DNA of 64,000 nt from an uncultured bacterium (lineage in GTDB: Bacteria; Bacteroidota; Bacteroidia; Bacteroidales; Bacteroidaceae). This document shows, piece by piece, positions 43,611 to 53,437 of this stretch. Made by a program: the position numbers and the translations under genes. The notes under the pieces were generated by a model that was given only the letters and a program-made list of their open reading frames with translations, was not told the DNA's origin and ran no database searches. The first letter of the stretch is position 1, and each line of letters begins with the position of its first letter. The stretch spans positions 1 through 64,000 of the forward strand of contig CAJMNM010000010.1 in the NCBI GenBank assembly GCA_905214795.1. Direction: 5' to 3'.

Positions 43611-46022
43611 TCAGAACTTCACATTCAAAACGTCACCTTTTTTCAGATAGACTGTCACACAATGGTCACCATCCAAATTCAAGCGCAATCTTTCGCCGTT
43701 TAATGTGAGCTTAAAGCTATCGTTTTCAGGCATTTTCAGTCTATACAACCAGTCGGCAGTTGCCTCTAGTCTGGCCTCTTTCAGCTTTCCATCCTTCCAG
43801 CTGGCATCTGCCACACCGCCGCCACGGACACAGAGACCGCTGAACGAACCTTCACTCCACTCATCGGGCAAACAAGGAAGCAACTCTACATACCCTTCAT
43901 GACTCTGAACCAACATCTCAGCTATACCGGCTGCACCAGCCGCATTTCCGTCAAAAATAAAAATGTCATACGGCGCACCGGCTATTCCCTTGGGTGAAAT
44001 ACTCAGCAAGTTCTCGCGCGTAAAGTCTCTTAACAGAATCTCTACGCTCTCTTTTGCTTTTGCTGTTTCTTTCAATCTGGCATAATAACAAATGGCATTG
44101 GCACGGCTCCACTCTGTATCTTCCCAACCTTCGGATGACAATTTGCGTTCAAGCGTCTTTGCAGCCGCTTTGGCTAATGCAGGAGTACGTTCCGGTGTAA
44201 TTTGTGAGAATGGATAAAGAGCCAAAAGATGAGATGTGTGCCGATGGTTAGGATGAATGTCGTCATAATCCTCCATCCACTCTCTGACACCGCCATATTT
44301 ATTCACTCTTAACGGCGGGAATTTACATAACGCAGCACGCAAAGAATCGGCAAATGCCAAATCGACACCAAGTATTTCCGATGCCTTTATACAATATGTA
44401 AATATCTCATATGCCAACACGCGGTCACAAGTCGGCATCATCGAAGCACACAATTCATTTCCCTGATAACCAAATGAGTTTTCAGGTGATATGCTAGGTC
44501 CTGTCACCAAATAACCGGTATTCGGATCTTCCACCATGTAATCCAACAAAAATTCCGCATTTCCCTTCAATAAAGGATAAGCCGTATTTTTCAGATAAGC
44601 CTTGTCTAAAGTATATTCATACTGTGTCCAAAGATGTGAGGCAATCCATGAGCTGGCTGTAGGGAAAAGTCCCCATCCTATTCCTGCCGACGGTGACGTA
44701 AATCCCCAGATATTGGCTGTGGTATGCGCAGTCCATCCTTTGCAGCCGTACACCTTTTTTGCCGTAACGGCACCATAAGATGCCAAATCAGCGATATAAG
44801 AAAACAAAGGTGCATTACATTCAGCCAGATTTCCCACATTGGCAATCCAATAATTCTGTTGGGTATTGATATCTAAATGATAATCGTTGGTCCAGCACAT
44901 ATTGCAAGCCAGATTGTCATTGAAGAAACCTTGCAAAGCTACAGGCAAAGGTGAATTCTCACGAGATGAAGCAATCAGTAAATATCTGGCATATTGGAAG
45001 AAAAGCACTTCCAAACCGGGATCTTTCTGTCCCTCCCGGTAAGCCTGCCAACGCTGGTCAACAGGAACATCCTGTTTTGTCTCCACACCAAGATTTAAGG
45101 ATACGCGAGAAAACAATCTTGAATAATCTTTGATATGATCAGCCAGCAACTGTCCGTAATCAGCCTCCTTAACCTTATTCACCGTTTCCTTACACAAATT
45201 CTTATATTGAGGATTTTTATAATTGGTACGCACATCAGCTACAATCATCACCTCATCTGCGTCTTTCACCTTAAGCACACCATTATCCAAAACAACGTTA
45301 CCGTTCTTTGTCTTGACAGCAATCCGTCCTTCGAAAAGCACTCCCCCATGCCCTTGATTAGGGAATAGAGCCTGTCCCGTGAAAATCAGTTCATCACCTT
45401 CTGTACGGACATCAGCCTGCCTCAACATGTCTAAGCTCATATCAAAAGACAAAGCTTTGGATTTGTTGGAGGTAAACTTCATTACCAATGCATCCGCCGG
45501 ATTAGAAGCTATATACTCTCTTCGATAAACAGTTTTACCAATCCGGAACGACACTGTGGCTACAGCACGCTCCATATCGAGTTCGCGCTTATAACCGGTC
45601 ATGCCGGAAATATCGTCTTGATAATGAAAATTCAGTTTGAGGTCGCCAATTGGAAGATGTGTTCCGAAAGAATGAGGAGTACCTCTTAAGCTGTCACCGG
45701 CAATTCTATTTCCCTCAAGCAATTTGCCTGCGAAGAAAAGCTGGCGCAACGCATCAAGCCGCTCTCTTCCAAAAGGTATTTCCTGTTCAGGATCGTATTC
45801 GCCGGACCACATACTGGATTCGTTCAAGGCTACTGTCTCTTGTTCCACCCCTCCAAAAACCATTGCACCCAAACGTCCATTTCCTACAGGGACTGATTTC
45901 ATCCATTCATCAGCCGGACGGTCATACCAAAGTGACAGATTTCTACTTTGTGCCGGCTTCGCAAAAAACACAGTCAGAAAGACTGCAAAACACACAAAAG
46001 AATGTTTTCCCAATGTTTTCAT
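43611..46022 (-). CDS. GH95 alpha-L-fucosidase/alpha-L-galactosidase
   Basis: This 803-residue exported GH95 enzyme is taken from ATG 46022 (MKTLGKHSFVCFAVFLTVFF, signal peptide). The frame opens upstream to 46112, but that would run over the -7 element. The N-terminal domain begins LWYDRPADEWMKSVPVGNGR and LGAMVFGGVEQETVALNESS, diagnostic for GH95. The (alpha/alpha)6 barrel shows LDINTQQNYWIANVGNLAEC, HRHTSHLLALYPFSQITPER (about residue 590) and WSRANAICYYARL. Family members cleave alpha-1,2-fucosyl or alpha-L-galactosyl ends by inversion. Family NYWPA is NYWIA here. First gene of a two-gene unit with GH92, divergent from the HTCS. Confidence 0.92.
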   Translation of the reverse strand: MKTLGKHSFVCFAVFLTVFFAKPAQSRNLSLWYDRPADEWMKSVPVGNGRLGAMVFGGVEQETVALNESSMWSGEYDPEQEIPFGRERLDALRQLFFAGKLLEGNRIAGDSLRGTPHSFGTHLPIGDLKLNFHYQDDISGMTGYKRELDMERAVATVSFRIGKTVYRREYIASNPADALVMKFTSNKSKALSFDMSLDMLRQADVRTEGDELIFTGQALFPNQGHGGVLFEGRIAVKTKNGNVVLDNGVLKVKDADEVMIVADVRTNYKNPQYKNLCKETVNKVKEADYGQLLADHIKDYSRLFSRVSLNLGVETKQDVPVDQRWQAYREGQKDPGLEVLFFQYARYLLIASSRENSPLPVALQGFFNDNLACNMCWTNDYHLDINTQQNYWIANVGNLAECNAPLFSYIADLASYGAVTAKKVYGCKGWTAHTTANIWGFTSPSAGIGWGLFPTASSWIASHLWTQYEYTLDKAYLKNTAYPLLKGNAEFLLDYMVEDPNTGYLVTGPSISPENSFGYQGNELCASMMPTCDRVLAYEIFTYCIKASEILGVDLAFADSLRAALCKFPPLRVNKYGGVREWMEDYDDIHPNHRHTSHLLALYPFSQITPERTPALAKAAAKTLERKLSSEGWEDTEWSRANAICYYARLKETAKAKESVEILLRDFTRENLLSISPKGIAGAPYDIFIFDGNAAGAAGIAEMLVQSHEGYVELLPCLPDEWSEGSFSGLCVRGGGVADASWKDGKLKEARLEATADWLYRLKMPENDSFKLTLNGERLRLNLDGDHCVTVYLKKGDVLNVKF

Positions 46023-46045
46023 ACTATTTGCATTTAAGTTTTTTA

Positions 46046-46053
46046 CAAAAGTA
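46046..46053 (-). promoter_or_regulatory. -7 element of the GH95-GH92 operon
   Basis: On the minus strand TACTTTTG fits TAnnTTTG, 23 nt before ATG 46022. No -33 TTTG is seen, as expected for a promoter that needs an activator such as the divergent HTCS. Confidence 0.5.
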
Positions 46054-46199
46054 CCAAATGCCGGCATATACTCATAATTACAGTTCTTCCTTCTGTGTAA
46101 TAAATCAGTCAAAAAGAAATATCTGACGCATATTTTTCATTGTTTGACGCATCTGTGATACCGGCCCAAAATATCATTCACCAAAACTCAAGAAAAGAC

Positions 46200-46229
46200 T
46201 TGGAAGAAATATTTTAATTGCTAATTTTG
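46200..46229 (+). promoter_or_regulatory. Promoter of the HTCS gene
   Basis: TTG at 46200-46202, a 19-nt spacer, and TAATTTTG at 46222-46229, 19 nt before the ATG at 46249. Both elements fit the Bacteroidota housekeeping consensus, consistent with constitutive expression of a sensor. Confidence 0.7.
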
Positions 46230-46248
46230 CACGATAATCTAATACGAC

Positions 46249-49200
46249 ATGAGAAAAAACATCCTACTCCGGGTTGCTCTATTCATGTATTATTGCATTT
46301 TACCGGCAGCCTTTATTTATTCACAGGAAACGCGCAACAGTTCGTTTGTACATATCAATAGCGAACATGGTTTATCACAAAGTAACGTTAAGGCCATCTT
46401 GCAAGACAGCTATGGATTCATGTGGTTCGGAACAAAAAACGGATTAAACCGTTATGACGGGAAATCTGTTACCCGATTCAACTGTAACGATTATATCCTA
46501 CCTCGGAGCAACCACAATATTTCCGCTCTTTTCGAGGACAAGAATCATAATCTGTGGATTGGTACAGACGAAGGAGTTTATATTTATAATCCATTGACCG
46601 AACTCTTCAGATACCTCAATGTCAAAGCACAGGACGGCACAATGATGACTGACTGGATATCTTCAATCAAAAAAGATACACGGGGAAATATCTGGATTGT
46701 TGTTCCTGGACAAGGCATATTCCGATATAGCAACAACAAACTATATCATTATGAATTGGAGCATCCACAAAAAAGCGATTCACCAAGCGACATTTGCATT
46801 TGCAGCGACGGACAAATATGGGTCTGTGCATGGAATATGGGTCTATTCAAATATATCGCACACAAAGACAAATTTGAGCAAGTCAAAAAGGACGCTAAAG
46901 GACGTTCACTCTTAAATATTGAGACCAATACCATCTGCCAATGGGGTAATGACCTGATTATGGCAGTACAAAGCGGTGAACTGAAAAGATACAATTACAA
47001 GAAAAACATACTATCAGATATCGAATTTCCGCAACTGAAACATACATTTGTAAGAAATGCGACGGTTTTCGGCAATGAAATCTGGGTGGGAACTTATGAC
47101 GGTCTCTACGTCATCGACCAAATTACAGGCGAGTACCGGCAATTTAAACAAAGTCCACTCTTCCCTTCAGGGTTATCAGACAATGTAATTTATACCATTT
47201 ATCAAGACCGTGAAGGAGGAATATGGGCCGGAACTATGTTTGGCGGAGTAAACTATCTTCCTCAACGCAAACTGAACTTTATTAAATATCTGCCAGAACA
47301 TCATACGAATTCTCTATCAAGCAAACTCATCCGTGAGATGGCAGAGGACAACTCCGGAAACATCTGGATAGGTACTGAAGACGCAGGATTGAATGTATTG
47401 AACTTAGAAACAAAACAAGTCAGACAGTTCAAAGCGACACAAAAAGAACGTAATACCAACGTGACACTGGCTGTCTGGTCTGACAACAACAGGATATTGT
47501 GTGGACTCTACAAAAGCGGACTGGAAGCCATCGATTCTAAAGGTAAATCAACTTTCCTGGACTGCAGCGATTTAAACATAGAAGGAAACAGTATATATGC
47601 ACTTTATAAAGACCGAAAACAAAACAAATGGATAGGTACGGATTGGGGCGTATTTTTTGCCCCCAATGGTTCAAAGACCTTTCAAAAAATTCCAGAACTT
47701 GAAAACAATTGGGTGTTTGACATCTTGGAATCCACAAACGGCACTATATGGTTTGCCACGATGGGAAAAGGTGTCTGGAAGTATGAACCAAAAACAAAAA
47801 AATTCACACACTATACGAACAAAGAGGGTGACGCATCTTCCCTCAGCTCCAATTCGGTAAGTTCAATCACAGAAGACCATAAAGGTAACATCTGGCTCTC
47901 CACCGACCGGGGAGGAATCTGTAAATACAATGCGTCAACAAATGACTTCACCCGTGTATCCATTGAAGAAGGACTTCCCGATGATGTTGCCTATAAGATA
48001 TTAGAAGACTCGTATGGCAGACTGTGGTTTGGCACAAACAGAGGACTGGTACGTTTCCAACCTGAAACAAACGAAATCAGAGTTTTTACCGTAAAAGACG
48101 GGCTTTGCGGCAACCAATTCAATTATAAATCTGCAGTAAAAGCCTCTGATGGTAATTTCTATTTTGGAACCATTGAAGGATTGGTATGTTTTAATCCTGA
48201 AAATGAAGATACCATTGCACAAATTCCTCCTCTTTACATCACGAAGCTATCCATTTTCAACAAAGAAGTAACCGTTCAAACGCCTGATTCTCCACTCAAA
48301 AAGAGTATCATAGAAACAGAAAAAATTACATTACCATACGATCGGGCTAACATTAGTCTCGATATGGCACTACTTTCCTATGCCACTTCACAATCTAATG
48401 AATACTTCTATAAATTGGAACCGATTGACAAAGACTGGATCAGCAACGGTTCGAACAACAGCATTGCTTATGCCAACCTGTCACCCGGAAAATACATCCT
48501 TCATTTGCGGGCAACCACCGGAGACAGCAAAAAACAAATGTCTGTCCGTTCACTCGAGATCATTGTTCTTCCTCCTTGGTGGTACTCTTCCTGGGCCATT
48601 GCCGGCTATATAGTTATAATCATCTGTATTGCCACAATCTGGTTCTTATGGTACAGACATCGTAAAAACGAACAATTGGCAGAGAAACAGAAATTGTTTG
48701 AAATAGAAAAAGAAAAAGAACTTTTCGAGAATAAAGTCGGTTTCTTTACTGAAATCGCCCACGAAATCCGTACACCGCTGACACTTATCAACGGTCCGCT
48801 TGAAATGATTCAGGAAATGAACATCAAGGACGAAAAACTGCAAAGGAATCTGCAAGTTATTGATCAGAACACGAAAAGACTGCTTAATTTAGCCACTCAG
48901 TTGCTAGATTTCCAAAAAGTAGGAGCCAATAAATTAACACTTAACTATGAAACGGTCAATATCTCCAATTTACTTCAAGAAACCATAAGCAGATTCGAAC
49001 CGACATACAACCATAACGGAAAAGAAATAGAACTTAAGGACTTTGATGAGGAAGTCATTGCCAGAGTAGACAAAGAAGCCATCACTAAAATACTAAGTAA
49101 TCTTTTCAACAATGCACTGAAATACAGCGAGCATCATACCGAAATTACTTTACGACGAGATGAAGATGACTTCCTGATTACCATTTCTAATGACGGACAA

Positions 49201-50310
49201 AAAATTCCGCATTCAACGGCTGAACAAATCTTTGAACCGTTCTTCCAACTAAATGGACAAACAAAGAAAGAAAAACACGGTGTCGGAATTGGACTTGCTT
49301 TGGCACGTTCATTGGCTCACCTGCATAAAGGCTCACTCAAGCTTGATACATTACAGAATAATACAACCTTCATATTGACAATTCCACTTAATATAGAAAA
49401 AGAAGTGGATATAACAGAAATTTCTGACCAGGCAGATCTACCTTTGACAGAAAATGTATTATCTGAAGAAAATGCAAAAGGCAACGTCATATTGGTTGTT
49501 GAAGATGATGAAAACATCTTAAACTTCATGAAAGAGCGACTCTCCGACTTTTTCATAGTAGAGACTGCAACCGACGGACAAAAAGCATTAGACATCCTGC
49601 ATAAGAGTCATATAGATTTGATAATCAGCGATATCATGATGCCTGTCATGAATGGCATAGAATTCTGCCACGCCATTAAGTCTGATATCAATTTATGCCA
49701 CATTCCGGTTATATTCCTTACCGCAAAGAATGATATTAACAGCAAAATCCAAGGATTGAAAGCCGGCGCGGAAGCCTATATTGAGAAACCGTTCTCATTC
49801 GACTATTTGAAAACACAAATCGAATCTTTACTCAGTAACAGACAAAAAGAACGGGAAACATTCTCCAAGCGTCCATTCTTCCCTGTAAAAAATATGCAGA
49901 TGAGCAAGGAAGATGAAGAATTCATGGAACGTGTACTGAAAGTGATTAATGATAATCTTAAGGACGAAAATTTCAATGTCGAGCGTATGGCTGAAGAATT
50001 ATGCCTCAGCCGATCCAGTTTATTAAGAAAAATCAAAACGCTTTTTAATCTCTCACCCATTGACTTTATACGTCTCATCCGATTAAAACGGGCTGCCGAA
50101 CTGATACAGGAAGGCAAATATCGTGTTGGAGAAATCTGCTACATGGTGGGCTTTAATTCCCATTCATATTTCAGCAAACTATTCTGTAAACAGTTTGGTA
50201 TGACCCCAAAAGACTTTGAGAAACAGGTACAAGCCATGAGAGACAAATCCAGAAGCCAGAAAGACATAAAAATAGAAGATTTAATCCAAGGCAATAACAC
50301 TTTAAAATAA
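46249..50310 (+). CDS. Hybrid two-component system sensor/regulator (HTCS)
   Basis: This single 1353-residue polypeptide senses a glycan fragment in the periplasm and regulates PUL genes. Order: signal peptide or first membrane segment (about residue 6-24), a long two-propeller sensor of Reg_prop repeats (about 30-690; many [F/W]-x-x-NG or GNIW-type blades such as GLSQSNVKAILQDSYGFMWF), a Y_Y_Y domain (about 695-780), a membrane helix (about 782-803), HisKA with H838 in FFTEIAHEIRTPL, HATPase with LSNLFNNALKYSE and the G-box GVGIGLALARSLAHLH, a receiver with phosphoacceptor D1128 in LIISDIMMP, and a C-terminal AraC helix-turn-helix (about 1240-1325, NFNVERMAEELCLSRSSLLR). All key residues are present. 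It lies between GH95/GH92 (divergent) and the GH2-GH36 operon. Confidence 0.96.
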   Translation: MRKNILLRVALFMYYCILPAAFIYSQETRNSSFVHINSEHGLSQSNVKAILQDSYGFMWFGTKNGLNRYDGKSVTRFNCNDYILPRSNHNISALFEDKNHNLWIGTDEGVYIYNPLTELFRYLNVKAQDGTMMTDWISSIKKDTRGNIWIVVPGQGIFRYSNNKLYHYELEHPQKSDSPSDICICSDGQIWVCAWNMGLFKYIAHKDKFEQVKKDAKGRSLLNIETNTICQWGNDLIMAVQSGELKRYNYKKNILSDIEFPQLKHTFVRNATVFGNEIWVGTYDGLYVIDQITGEYRQFKQSPLFPSGLSDNVIYTIYQDREGGIWAGTMFGGVNYLPQRKLNFIKYLPEHHTNSLSSKLIREMAEDNSGNIWIGTEDAGLNVLNLETKQVRQFKATQKERNTNVTLAVWSDNNRILCGLYKSGLEAIDSKGKSTFLDCSDLNIEGNSIYALYKDRKQNKWIGTDWGVFFAPNGSKTFQKIPELENNWVFDILESTNGTIWFATMGKGVWKYEPKTKKFTHYTNKEGDASSLSSNSVSSITEDHKGNIWLSTDRGGICKYNASTNDFTRVSIEEGLPDDVAYKILEDSYGRLWFGTNRGLVRFQPETNEIRVFTVKDGLCGNQFNYKSAVKASDGNFYFGTIEGLVCFNPENEDTIAQIPPLYITKLSIFNKEVTVQTPDSPLKKSIIETEKITLPYDRANISLDMALLSYATSQSNEYFYKLEPIDKDWISNGSNNSIAYANLSPGKYILHLRATTGDSKKQMSVRSLEIIVLPPWWYSSWAIAGYIVIIICIATIWFLWYRHRKNEQLAEKQKLFEIEKEKELFENKVGFFTEIAHEIRTPLTLINGPLEMIQEMNIKDEKLQRNLQVIDQNTKRLLNLATQLLDFQKVGANKLTLNYETVNISNLLQETISRFEPTYNHNGKEIELKDFDEEVIARVDKEAITKILSNLFNNALKYSEHHTEITLRRDEDDFLITISNDGQKIPHSTAEQIFEPFFQLNGQTKKEKHGVGIGLALARSLAHLHKGSLKLDTLQNNTTFILTIPLNIEKEVDITEISDQADLPLTENVLSEENAKGNVILVVEDDENILNFMKERLSDFFIVETATDGQKALDILHKSHIDLIISDIMMPVMNGIEFCHAIKSDINLCHIPVIFLTAKNDINSKIQGLKAGAEAYIEKPFSFDYLKTQIESLLSNRQKERETFSKRPFFPVKNMQMSKEDEEFMERVLKVINDNLKDENFNVERMAEELCLSRSSLLRKIKTLFNLSPIDFIRLIRLKRAAELIQEGKYRVGEICYMVGFNSHSYFSKLFCKQFGMTPKDFEKQVQAMRDKSRSQKDIKIEDLIQGNNTLK

Positions 50311-50370
50311 ATGCGTCAAAATTAATATTTTCTGGTGCATTTAAGGAAGGTCAAAGTAACATTCATCATA

Positions 50371-50378
50371 TATATTTG
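50371..50378 (+). promoter_or_regulatory. -7 element of the GH2-GH36 operon
   Basis: TATATTTG lies 24 nt before ATG 50403. No TTTG is present 19-21 nt upstream, so control by an activator (the HTCS just upstream is the obvious candidate) is likely. Confidence 0.5.
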
Positions 50379-50402
50379 CAGATAGTTGCAAATTATAATA
50401 TT

Positions 50403-53387
50403 ATGAAAAATTATTTTGACCTTTCATTTATTACACAAAAAAGAATAAAACAATTCCTTTTTGCCGGCAGTTTGTCTGTCTGGTTAGCATTCAATCCATC
50501 TCCACTTTGGGGACAATATCAATATCTTCACAGCGACAAAGGATTCGCTTGGTATCTGATTCCAGCCGAAACAGTGGGAAAAGAAATCTATCAGTCTGAA
50601 AACTGGAATAATCAGGAAGCCGTCAAAGCTGTGGTACCTGGCACTGTCTTTACCTCATATGTTAACGCCGGTGTGGAGAAAGATCCTAACTTTGGTGACA
50701 ATATTTATCATGTTGACCGAAAAAAATATGATAGGAGTTTCTGGTACAGAACAGAATTTACCGTTCCAGAAGACTTCAATAAAGAACTTGTCTGGCTGAA
50801 CTTTAACGGGGTAAACAGAAAAGCAGATATCTATCTCAACGGTACTTTCCTCGGTTCATTGGATGGTTTCATGGATCGGGGTAATTATAACATATCCGAA
50901 CTCGTCCGCCGCAATGGTCAGAACATTTTGGCTGTATTGGTGCATATTCCGAAAACACCTTTAGCCAATCAGGGAAGCCCTAATTATTTATCAAGCGGGG
51001 GATGGGACTGGATGCCTTATGTACCAGGGCTAAACAGCGGACTTACAGACAAAGTATTTCTCTCCAACACAGGCAAAGTCACTCTCGTTGACCCCTGGAT
51101 AAGAACACAATTGCCTACACGCTCAAGAGCAGAACTAAGCATAGAAACAGAACTAAAAAACAATAGCGCGCAAAAAACGCAGGTCAAACTTCAAGGTACC
51201 ATTGAACCGGGAAACATCGTCTTTTCAGAGACATTCGAACTTAACCCGTACGAAACGCGGAAAGTAAAGTTTGACAAACGATATTTCCCGCAGCTTGTCA
51301 TCAATGCTCCAAAGCTTTGGTGGCCTAATGGTTACGGCGACCCAAATCTTTATACATGCCGGTTTGAAACCATTGATAACAATACCGTTTCAGACAGCCA
51401 GACAGTCAGATTCGGCATCCGCAAATATACATACGACAAAAAAGACGGTGTCTTTCATCTATTCATAAACGATACTCCTGTATTCGTCAAAGGAGGAAAC
51501 TGGGGTATGTCCGAATATATGCTGCGTTGCAGAGGTGAAGAATATGAAACCAAAATAAGGCTTCACAAAGAGCAGAATTTCAATATGATCAGAAACTGGC
51601 TCGGATCTACTACCGATGAAGAATTCTACGATTATTGCGACCAATATGGAATCATGATATGGGATGACTTTTGGATTAACTCCAACCCCAACCTGCCTTA
51701 TGATCTGAATGTGTTTAATCATAACATGATAGAGAAAATAAAACGTTTTCGCAACCATCCGTCTATTGCAGTATGGTGCGGTGACAATGAAGGTGTACCC
51801 GAAGCACCTTTAGCCGGATGGATGGCAGAAAACATCAAGACTTTCGATGCGGGGGACCGCTACTTTCAAGCATGCTCAAATGCTGACGGCTTAAGCGGAA
51901 GCGGACCTTGGGGGGCTTTTGATCCAAGATGGTATTTTACCAAATATCCTGATTGTTCGTCTGGGGGAGACGTTAAAAGAGGTTGGGGCTTCCGTACAGA
52001 AATAGGCACGGCAGTGGTTCCCGCATTCGAGAGCTTCAAAAAATTCATGCCCGAAAAAGACTGGTGGCCAATCAATGAAATGTGGAATATTCATTATTTT
52101 GGCCAAAACGCTTTCAACGCTACTCCTGAACGCTATACAGAACAAATCAACCAAAAGTTCGGTCCTTGCAATAATGCAGAAGAATTTTGCCGGAAAGCAC
52201 AATTAATCAATCTCGAAAGCAACAAGGCGCTTTTCGAAGGATGGCTCGACCATATCGGTGAGGATGCTTCTGGTATTATGACATGGATGAGCCAGTCAGC
52301 CTATCCGTCAATGGTATGGCAGACTTACGACTATTATTATGATCTTACCGGCGCATACTGGGGATGTAAATCCGCATGCGAACCTCTACATATCTTTTGG
52401 AATCCGGTAACAGACGCCATCAAAGTCGGCAATACAACCGGTAAGGATTATTACGGTCTGAAGGCAGAAGTAACAGTCTACAATTCCGATGGCAAACCGG
52501 TCAAAGCTTATACAAAAGAAGCTACAGTCGATGCACTTTCCCATACTGCGACACAATGTATGACGATTGATTTTAATAAAGACCGGAAAATTCTCTCTTT
52601 AAATAAACCGGCTGTAGCGTCCTCCACCACACATGGCCACCCGGATATGGTTGCCGACGGAAAAGATGACACACGCTGGGCCGGTGAGAAAGCTGACAAT
52701 GAATGGATTTACGTCGACCTTGGAGAAAAACAGGACATTGGTGGCGTTCGTTTAAACTGGGAGGCCGCTTACGGAAAATCCTATAAGATTCAAGTCTCTG
52801 ATGACGCAAAGAAATGGCGCGAAGTATACAACACTGATGATGGCAAGCCCGGAATAGAAGAAATAACCTTCCCTGAAGTAAAAGCACGCTACGTCAGAAT
52901 GTTCGGTATAAAATTGGGATGGTGGTTCGGCTATTCTCTCTGGAGCATGGACGTACTCAGTGGTACACAACCTTCTGAAGGACTCTCCGACGTTCATTTT
53001 ATCCGTCTCAAACTGAAAGACCGTGATGGTAAGCTTCTCTCTGAGAATAATTATTGGCGAGGAAACAACCGTACCGACTTCACAGCTGTAAACCAACTGC
53101 CGAATGTCAATCTGAAGGTAAAATCCAAACTGACAAAGAAAAATGGAAAGGCAACGATTACTGCACAAGTCAGTCTGCCTTCAAAAAGTCCGGCCGTAGC
53201 ATTTGCCGTACAAGTTCAAGCTGTTAGAGAATCAGACGGAGAACGCCTACTGCCCGCAATCATGAATGACAACTATTTCACCTTAATCCCCGGTGAAAGT
53301 AAAACTGTTACCATTGAATTCGACGAAAAACTGTTAGACAACGGAAACTACAAGCTTATTGTCAAACCATACAATGGTAATATCTAA
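50403..53387 (+). CDS. GH2 family glycosidase (mannosidase/glucosaminidase type) with inserted CBM32-like domain
   Basis: This 994-residue exported GH2 enzyme is of the beta-mannosidase/exo-glucosaminidase branch. ATG 50403 begins the leader (KRIKQFLFAGSLSVWLAF). It has the sugar-binding jelly roll (about 80-200, FWYRTEFTVP, GVNRKADIYLNG), an immunoglobulin-like domain (about 220-335), and a TIM barrel with acid/base E463 in WCGDNEG and likely nucleophile E533 in GFRTEIG. Between two halves of the C-terminal sandwich region, residues about 732-852 form an F5/8 type C (CBM32) module (PAVASSTTHGHPDMVADGKD, DTRWAGEKADNEWIYVDLGE, ARYVRMFGIKLGWWFGYSLW). The insertion is unusual. First gene of a four-gene operon; beta-mannoside or related substrates are likely but unproven. 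Confidence 0.88.
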   Translation: MKNYFDLSFITQKRIKQFLFAGSLSVWLAFNPSPLWGQYQYLHSDKGFAWYLIPAETVGKEIYQSENWNNQEAVKAVVPGTVFTSYVNAGVEKDPNFGDNIYHVDRKKYDRSFWYRTEFTVPEDFNKELVWLNFNGVNRKADIYLNGTFLGSLDGFMDRGNYNISELVRRNGQNILAVLVHIPKTPLANQGSPNYLSSGGWDWMPYVPGLNSGLTDKVFLSNTGKVTLVDPWIRTQLPTRSRAELSIETELKNNSAQKTQVKLQGTIEPGNIVFSETFELNPYETRKVKFDKRYFPQLVINAPKLWWPNGYGDPNLYTCRFETIDNNTVSDSQTVRFGIRKYTYDKKDGVFHLFINDTPVFVKGGNWGMSEYMLRCRGEEYETKIRLHKEQNFNMIRNWLGSTTDEEFYDYCDQYGIMIWDDFWINSNPNLPYDLNVFNHNMIEKIKRFRNHPSIAVWCGDNEGVPEAPLAGWMAENIKTFDAGDRYFQACSNADGLSGSGPWGAFDPRWYFTKYPDCSSGGDVKRGWGFRTEIGTAVVPAFESFKKFMPEKDWWPINEMWNIHYFGQNAFNATPERYTEQINQKFGPCNNAEEFCRKAQLINLESNKALFEGWLDHIGEDASGIMTWMSQSAYPSMVWQTYDYYYDLTGAYWGCKSACEPLHIFWNPVTDAIKVGNTTGKDYYGLKAEVTVYNSDGKPVKAYTKEATVDALSHTATQCMTIDFNKDRKILSLNKPAVASSTTHGHPDMVADGKDDTRWAGEKADNEWIYVDLGEKQDIGGVRLNWEAAYGKSYKIQVSDDAKKWREVYNTDDGKPGIEEITFPEVKARYVRMFGIKLGWWFGYSLWSMDVLSGTQPSEGLSDVHFIRLKLKDRDGKLLSENNYWRGNNRTDFTAVNQLPNVNLKVKSKLTKKNGKATITAQVSLPSKSPAVAFAVQVQAVRESDGERLLPAIMNDNYFTLIPGESKTVTIEFDEKLLDNGNYKLIVKPYNGNI

Positions 53388-53437
53388 AAGATGTCAATTC
53401 ATAACTTAATTATAAATACAGATACAAAGCAATCATA

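Noticed and set aside
45650..46126. 158-codon plus-strand open frame
   Set aside because: Antisense to the GH95 N-terminus and running through its promoter.
50309..50342. Possible hairpin after the HTCS gene (AAATGC/GCATTT)
   Set aside because: The arms are short, the interior pairing is mismatched and no T run follows, so it was not listed as a terminator.
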